Positions 58,642 through 64,000 of a stretch of 64,000 nt of DNA are shown here, in pieces. The position numbers were made by a program, and so were the translations under genes. Origin of the DNA: Viola odorata (Eukaryota > Streptophyta > Magnoliopsida > Malpighiales > Violaceae); the NCBI GenBank assembly GCA_963691705.1, contig OY829545.1, positions 45,867,475 through 45,931,474 of the forward strand. Reading direction: 5' to 3'. Every line of letters begins with the position of its first letter. Positions within the stretch are counted from its first letter, which is position 1. The notes below the pieces were generated by a model. That model worked only from the letters and a program-made list of their open reading frames with translations. It was not told the origin of the DNA and made no database searches.

Positions 58642-58732
58642 ATGGGTGTTTGTTTCAGTATTGAAGAAGACGATCGCCATATCTCACCGCAGGAACGAGA
58701 CCACTTATCCTCTTCCACCAACAAGAACCAAG
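58642..58732 (+). other. Possible first exon of a truncated gene (N-myristoylation-type start MGVCFS)
   Basis: ATG GGT GTT TGT opens a 30-codon stretch, MGVCFSIEEDDRHISPQERD then HLSSSTNKNQ, ending at a donor-like CAAG|GTTTCT. A Gly-2 with nearby Cys is the pattern of N-myristoylated and palmitoylated plant proteins such as receptor-like cytoplasmic kinases, whose first exons are often short. There is no downstream exon before the retroelement at about 58.95 kb. The evidence is weak; it could be chance. Confidence 0.25.
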
Positions 58733-58944
58733 GTTTCTCCTCCTCCTCTTTTTCTTCTTCTCCCCCTACATACTTCATTTACATTGCCTTCTATTTTGTT
58801 TTATTTCTTCCGCATTTGTTTACCATTTCTTCGTGCCGCTTCAAGAATCTAAGGAATCCCTCTCTCCATATTATTTTGTTTAGAAATATCAATGAAAAAT
58901 CATCCTGAAGATTATATTTTTCTCTTCTTTTTTCGTTTAACAGG

Positions 58945-61900
58945 TTGTTTGATGAGAAAATTGAGAGAAGAGAGTGAAGAGAAAAATGTAAGATGTGTGA
59001 ATGAGGAAAAGAACGTGCATGAAAAAAAATGAGCATGCACTGAGCGGAGTGAAAAATGTGAGCCATGAGTTGAAAACACGCCATGAAAAAAGCAAGCATG
59101 GTATTTTAAAAGAGAGTGAGTGTGGCCCACAAGAAAGGAAAAGAGAGAAGAAGGCCAAAGGAGAATTGAATACACGCCATGACAAAATCAACCATGGTAG
59201 AGAGAGTGAGCCTAAACACTTGAGTGTGATAGCGAGGGGTAAGGATGTGAGACGTGCTCTTATAGCCAACAAAGTGTGACTTGTATTTCGGTACAAGGTG
59301 CATTGCTTAAATATTGAGACTAACCCTACTTCTTCTCTACTAAGTCAAATTGTCTCCCTTTTGCAGGAATTTGACGACGTATTCCCATCCGAGATGCCTA
59401 GTGGCCTTTCTCCAATCCGCGGGATAGAACACAAAATAGACTTAGTACCCGGAGCGGCCTTACCCAATAGGTCGGCCTACCGATGCAATCCCGAGGAAAC
59501 GAAGGAGCTTCAAAGGCAAGTCGAGGAGCTGTTGAGCAAGGGTTTCATTAGAGAGAGTATGTCCCCTTGCGTCGTCCCCGTATTACTTGTGCCAAAGAAA
59601 GACGGAACGTGGAGAATGTGTGTCGATTGTCGGGCTATCAACAAGATAATCGTGAGGTACCGTCACCCCATTCCCCGTCTCGACGACATGCTTGACGAAT
59701 TAAGCGGGAGCAAGGTGTACTCCAAAATTGACCTCATGAGTGGCTACCATCAAATACGCAAGCACGAAGGAGATGAGTGGAAAATCACCTTCAAGACCAA
59801 ACACAATTTGTACGAATGGATGGTAATGTCATTCGGTTTTTCCAACGCTCCTAGTACATTCATGAGATTGATGAATTATGTCTTGCATGATTTCATTGGG
59901 AAATATGTTGTGTATTTTGATGATATTCTTGTGTATAACCTTTCTCTTGAACAACATGTGTTTCACTTGCGCACCATACTTGACACTTGCGCACGCATCA
60001 ATTATGTGTTAAACTTGTCAAGTGTGAATTTTGTTTGGATAGAGTGCACTTCCTTGGCTTTGTTGTAAGTGTAGGTGGCATACAAGTTGACGAAGACAAA
60101 GTGAAAGCCATCTGAGACTGGCCAACTCCCAAAAATGTTAGTGAAGTGAGATCCTTCCATGGCCTTGCAAGCTTTTACCGCCATTTTGTGCCTAAATTCT
60201 CAACAATCGCCGCACCACTCAACGAATTGACCAAGAAAAATGTCACTTTTGAGTGGGGGCATCGACAAGCCGCGGCCTTTAAGGAACTTAAGGAGCGACT
60301 TATGAAGTCACCCGTATTGGCTTTACCGGACTTCACTAAGGCTTTTGAGTTGGAGTGTGACGCGAGCGGGGTTGGCATAGGAGCAGTCCTAATCCAAGAG
60401 GGCCGCCCCATTTCCTATTTCAGTGAGAAGCTCAACGGCGCCCAACTCAACTACTCCACGTACGAAAAGGAACTTTATGCTTTAGTGAGAACGCTTATGG
60501 TGTGGGAACATTACTTACTAGCCAATCAATTCATCATCCACACCGACCATCTAAGCCTCAAATTTCTTCAAAGACAAGCCAAGTTGAATAAGAGGCACGC
60601 AAAGTGGATGGAATTCGTTGAATCATTTCCATATATCATCAAGTACAAACAAGGCAAGGAAAATGTGGTCGCTGACGCCCTCTCGCGAAGGTACGCTCTT
60701 TTGAACTCTCTCGATGCACAAATATTTGGATTTTCTCATTTGATTGAGTTGTATGAGAATGATGAGGATTTTTGTGACATATATGCGACATGTGCACATA
60801 GACCATATATGCATTTCTTTAGGCATGATAATTATTTGTTCAAGTATGATAAATTGTGTATACCCCGTTCTAGCATTAGGGAATTGCTTGTTTTGGAAGC
60901 TCACGGGGGAGCTTTGAGTGGACATTTTGGTAGGGCCAAAACGTTGCATGTTTTGAAATCGCACTTCTTTTACCCACAAATGAAAGTAGATGTTAATAAC
61001 ATTGTGGACCGATGTGTTGTTTGTAAAACTGCTAAATCCATATCTAAACATCACGCGGTTTTCATGCCTTTGCTTGTTGCTGAACATCCTTAGGTCAATT
61101 TTTCAATGGATTTCGTGTTAGGTCTTCCTAGGTCTACACATGGCAATGATTCTATTTTTGTTGTGGTGGATCGTTTCTCAAAAATGGCACATTTCATACC
61201 ATGCTCAAAAACACATGATGCCACACACATTGCATCTTTATTCTTTCAACATGTTGTACGGCTACATGGTATGCCAAAAAGTATTGTGAGTGATAGGGAT
61301 ACCAAATTCCTAAGCCGTTTTTTGTGAACTCTGTGGGCGAAGTTGGGTACTAAACTCCTCAAACGGATGGGCAAACGGAGGTGGTGAATAGGAATTTAGG
61401 ATCACTACTTCGAGTGATGATTGCTAAGCATGGGGTGAAATGGGAAGATTGTATCACATTTGTTGAATTTGTCTATATTAATGCATGTCATTCATCCACT
61501 GGTTATTCCCCTTTTGAGGTGGTGTACGGGTTCAAACCCTTAACCCCCCTTGATCTCTCACCTTTGCCTTTGAATTCTCTTAAGTGTGTAGATAGGAATA
61601 CCAAAGCTGCCAAAGTCAAGAAGCTCCATGAGCAATTCTGCAAGAATATTGAGAGCATGAACGAACGAGAAGTAGCCAAGCGCAACAAGGGCAAGACGCC
61701 TACTTCCTTTGAACCCGGTCAATGGGTTTGGCTTCATTGGAGCAAGGATCAGTTTCCCAACCATCAGCGGGGTAAACTAAGTCCCCGAGGCGATGGTCCT
61801 TTCCAAATTCTACACCGCGTCAACGCCAATGCTTATGTCATCGACCTTCCTAGCAAGTATGAGATGATAAGCAACACCTTCAACGTCAATGGCCTATCTC

Positions 61901-62000
61901 TTTGCCAAGAAGATGCCGAGGACGCTCAAGAATTGGATTCGAGGATGAATCCTTTCAAAGGAGGAGGAGATGATGTGATCCCGAACACACTCCCGAGGTC
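58945..62000 (+). pseudogene. CRM-like chromovirus pol region (PR-RT linker, RT, RNase H, integrase), 5'-truncated and broken
   Basis: Ty3/gypsy pol. Order: linker with SVIARGKDVRRALIAN (59,225-59,272), RT with [93 protein letters not shown] and catalytic [10 protein letters not shown]. RNase H has LECDASGVGIGAVLIQEGRP, YSTYEKELYALVRTL, HTDHLSLKFLQRQ and VVADALSRRY. Integrase has H-x-H near HGGALSGHFGRA, CVVCKTAKS, then [21 protein letters not shown] and PQTDGQTEVVNR, with C-terminal PRGDGPFQILHRVNANAYVI. The [15 protein letters not shown] and STFMRLMN forms favour the CRM clade. Breaks: TGA at 59,277, frameshift near 60,010, TGA at 60,113, TAG at 61,091, TGA at 61,324 with lost sequence. No gag or protease upstream; no chromodomain recognised. 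Confidence 0.82.
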
Positions 62001-62139
62001 AATTACCCAGAGCATGACCAAGCCCACCACTCTTTGGATTGAAGCCCAGATGATCAAGGATGGGAGTGAAGAACCAAGCCGTACGTGGATGATGATTGCC
62101 CATCATTTCGGAGGCCGAAAACCCATTGATCAATTCATG

Positions 62140-62340
62140 GCCGAAGCTGGCAGCATGCCGCCTGGGTTGTAGTGGCATACCGCCAGGAAAACACATTTTG
62201 GACATGTTTACAGCCGAAGTTGGCGGCATGCCGCCAGCCTCCAAGCGGCATACCGCCAGAAATTGGCAATTTGCGCAAGTGCCAAGCCGAAGCTAGCCGC
62301 ATGCCGCTAGGCTCCAGGCGACATGTCGCCAGACATTGCC
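62140..62340 (+). repeat. Cluster of palindromic GGCGGCATGCCGCC-type repeats
   Basis: Five or more imperfect units, e.g. GGCAGCATGCCGCC (62,149), GTGGCATACCGCCAG (62,171), TTGGCGGCATGCCGCCAG (62,220), AGCGGCATACCGCCAG (62,243), AGCCGCATGCCGCTAG (62,293) and GGCGACATGTCGCCAG (62,316). Each has dyad symmetry around CATG. The same motif occurs in the Ogre-like tandem array (33,967; 33,988; 34,435; 35,050). Confidence 0.85.
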
Positions 62341-62880
62341 CGAAATCTGCATTTTGGGCTTTTCAAGCCCATTTTTGTATACGAACTATAAATAGCTCTT
62401 TTCCTTCTTTTCTTAGTTAGTTTTTAGACTTTGAGTGATATTTGTAAGTTGAGAGCACTCCTTCTCCTATCACCTAGGTCCTTAAACTCATCACATCTTC
62501 TTGGAGAGAAATCCTTGAGTTGAGAACACTCCTCCCGATCTCTCTCCGGGAAATCAGTTGTAATTGTTTCGACGACATTTTGGGTGAATGAAATATATTT
62601 ACGCATTGCTTGCCTTTCGACGATTTGAGCTTCATCAAGTCTCGTGTTTGTTCATCGCTATTCACATTCCATCCAAATACCTTCTCATTTCCCGGTAATA
62701 TCTATCCTTTCCATCGTCCCTTCGTATTATATGATCTGTTGCTCGTCCGTATTTTTAATTGTTTCATCTTTGATTGGTTTGGTTCTATAGTTGACTCTTT
62801 AGGCTAGATCCTCCATAAGCTCCACATATTATTCGGCTTACTTACACTAGGCCGGATCATATCAGAACCGGTCTGTGTAC
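62200..62880 (+). mobile_element. Probable LTR of the CRM-like element
   Basis: Directly downstream of pol, with TATAAATAG (62,387), a TTGAGTTGAGAACACTCC-type doublet (62,450 and 62,518) and a 'GGTGAATGAAATATATTTACG' type segment as often seen in transcribed LTR regions. No partner LTR was found on the left of the pol fragment, so ends are unresolved. Confidence 0.4.
62387..62395 (+). promoter_or_regulatory. TATA box candidate in the CRM-like LTR
   Basis: TATAAATAG in context ACGAACTATAAATAGCTC. Confidence 0.45.
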
Positions 62881-63468
62881 ACCCATAATATTACTTTGTG
62901 TGAGTTGATGGGCCAAATTGGTGAGTTTTACATAGTTCAAAGCTGAGAGAAATGCAAAGTAAATATAGGAAGTGTTGGTCTTCTAATGAAATGAGGTCTT
63001 TAGGGAAACTCATGTGAAGATATGGGTGAAGTTTTATTTCTCTAATAGTAGTAAAGAATAGGTAGATTTGGCTTAGGTCTCTTGATGGGACCTTCTTGGT
63101 AAATTCTTAATATCGAAAGATTGGAGATAAGGATGCCTCATTCAATAATATAATTAGGATGTGGGAATAAAAATCTTCAAAACCTTTTTTTAAGAAACAA
63201 TTTTTTTTTTCATATAGATATATATTCTTTTAGAAAATAGAGAGTCATTATTTTCACAACACAAGTGTTTATTTGCATACCATAAAATTTAATCTATCTC
63301 TATTTTATCTTAAATTCATGTTTTTGTCTTTTAAAAATGTAGGATAAAAACAAAAATTAATAAGTAATTTTTTTTACTCATTCAAATTTACGAGTGAAAA
63401 TGGTAAAAATAAAATAATAAATTAAAATTATGGTGTCAAAATAAAGTATTATGGTGAATTTTCCTTAG
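62881..63468. other. Spacer, no gene recognised
   Basis: AT-rich, no open frame of note. The last 60-80 bp (GGTGTCAAAATAAAGTATTATGG) align loosely with 19,945-19,970, so the duplicated segment may begin a little before the LINE tail. Confidence 0.45.
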
Positions 63469-63610
63469 TTTTTTTTTTTGGGTTAAATCGAGATTTCATT
63501 AATAGAAGAAAATTTGGGAAATTACAGCTGAGGATATAAATCCAAACGATTCAAATGAGTACAATATAACACCAAAGACCTATCCCAAGGACCTTAGAAA
63601 TTTGCATGCC
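63469..63610 (-). mobile_element. LINE 3' end within the duplicated segment
   Basis: Minus strand ends TTAATGAAATCTCGATTTAA then CCCAAAAAAAAAAA; a longer A-tail than in the 19,979 copy. Confidence 0.6.
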
Positions 63611-64000
63611 ATGCCAAAAAGCCATTTAGTACTCGTATTGACTTGGTCACAAGAAAAAAACTTGTTGACTTGGAGTCAACTTAACACTACGGTGAAAGAT
63701 TTACTGTTAGAATATGGACGAAAATTTGAAAAATTCTAGCAGAATGGGTGAATTGCTCCAAATAATTAGTTCAACGGGTTAAATGCATTGACTTTTAAGT
63801 TAGAGAGTCATTTGTATTTGACTGATAGTTTAGGAGAGGTTACTACTTCCTATTACCCAAACAAAATATTACTGATATCTATTTTTTTATATTTTTTAAA
63901 ATATGAATCCACTTAGCTTATTAAATGATCTCATTAAAGAATTGTTACAATGAATAGTTTTATAAATTTAATGCCTAAAAAATATCATTCAATGTAGTGA
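63469..64000 (+). repeat. Third copy of the peptide-gene upstream segment (no MITE; cut by window end)
   Basis: From TTTTTTTTTTTGGGTTAAAT through 'GAAAATTTGGGAAATTACAG', 'GGTGAATTGCTCCAAATAAT', and 'AAAATATGAATCCACTTAGC' it follows 19,979-20,479 and then 20,742-20,759 with few differences. At 63,977-63,990 it reads AAAAAATATCATTCAATG, the uninterrupted form of the MITE site at 20,478. By alignment, exon 1 of a third peptide gene would lie about 165-185 bp past the window end. Confidence 0.85.

Noticed and set aside
1..64000. tRNA, rRNA, snRNA or other structured RNA genes
   Set aside because: None recognised by eye on either strand; a covariance-model scan would be needed to exclude small ones.

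Overview
This window is nuclear DNA of a flowering plant, most likely a eudicot. It is AT-rich, has spliced genes, and is dominated by plant-specific Ty3/gypsy lineages (Ogre/Tat-like, Athila-like, CRM-like chromovirus) and small 'CTCCCTCC' TA-inserting MITEs. I cannot name the species. All calls come from reading the sequence; no database search was run.

Layout. 1-4.37 kb: 3' end of an Ogre/Tat-like element (tandem 3' UTR, polypurine tract, truncated LTR). 4.38-8.85 kb: degraded Athila-like sequence (ORF2 fragment, 3' non-coding region, two LTR-like pieces in opposite orientation). 8.85-11.6 kb: AT-rich spacer with two MITEs, one a 606 bp Mutator-type foldback just upstream of the main gene. 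11,619-16,193 (+): the one clearly intact multi-exon gene, a TORTIFOLIA1/SPIRAL2-like microtubule-associated protein of 840 aa in six exons, with one GC-AG intron and a MITE in the last intron. 16.2-20 kb: mostly unannotatable AT-rich DNA, one MITE and a possible LTR remnant. 20-23.1 kb: a duplicated locus for a small secreted four-cysteine peptide. Copy 1 keeps only exon 1 and is followed by a reverse Ogre-like LTR fragment; copy 2 is complete (70 aa). The upstream flank of a third copy enters at 63.48-64.0 kb and runs off the window. 23.3-23.9 kb (-): two exons of a decayed PRORP (protein-only RNase P) gene.

27,540-57,849 is one 30.3 kb nested structure. An Ogre/Tat-like element with 3.0 and 3.4 kb LTRs and an exact 5 bp target duplication (GGGAG) landed in the last bases of a MITE. 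It carries an ORF1 relic, tandem-repeat spacers and a gag-like ORF, but no recognisable protease, reverse transcriptase or integrase, so it looks non-autonomous. A complete but decayed Athila-like element (41,047-54,438, minus strand, ~1.69 kb LTRs) inserted into it just before its polypurine tract. 58.9-62.9 kb: a 5'-truncated CRM-like pol region with stops and frameshifts, followed by short palindromic repeats and a probable LTR.

The genes do not form a pathway. The functional content is the microtubule-associated protein gene and the peptide gene; the rest is mobile DNA and relics. The least familiar item is the peptide gene family, whose predicted mature product has four cysteines spaced exactly seven residues apart.
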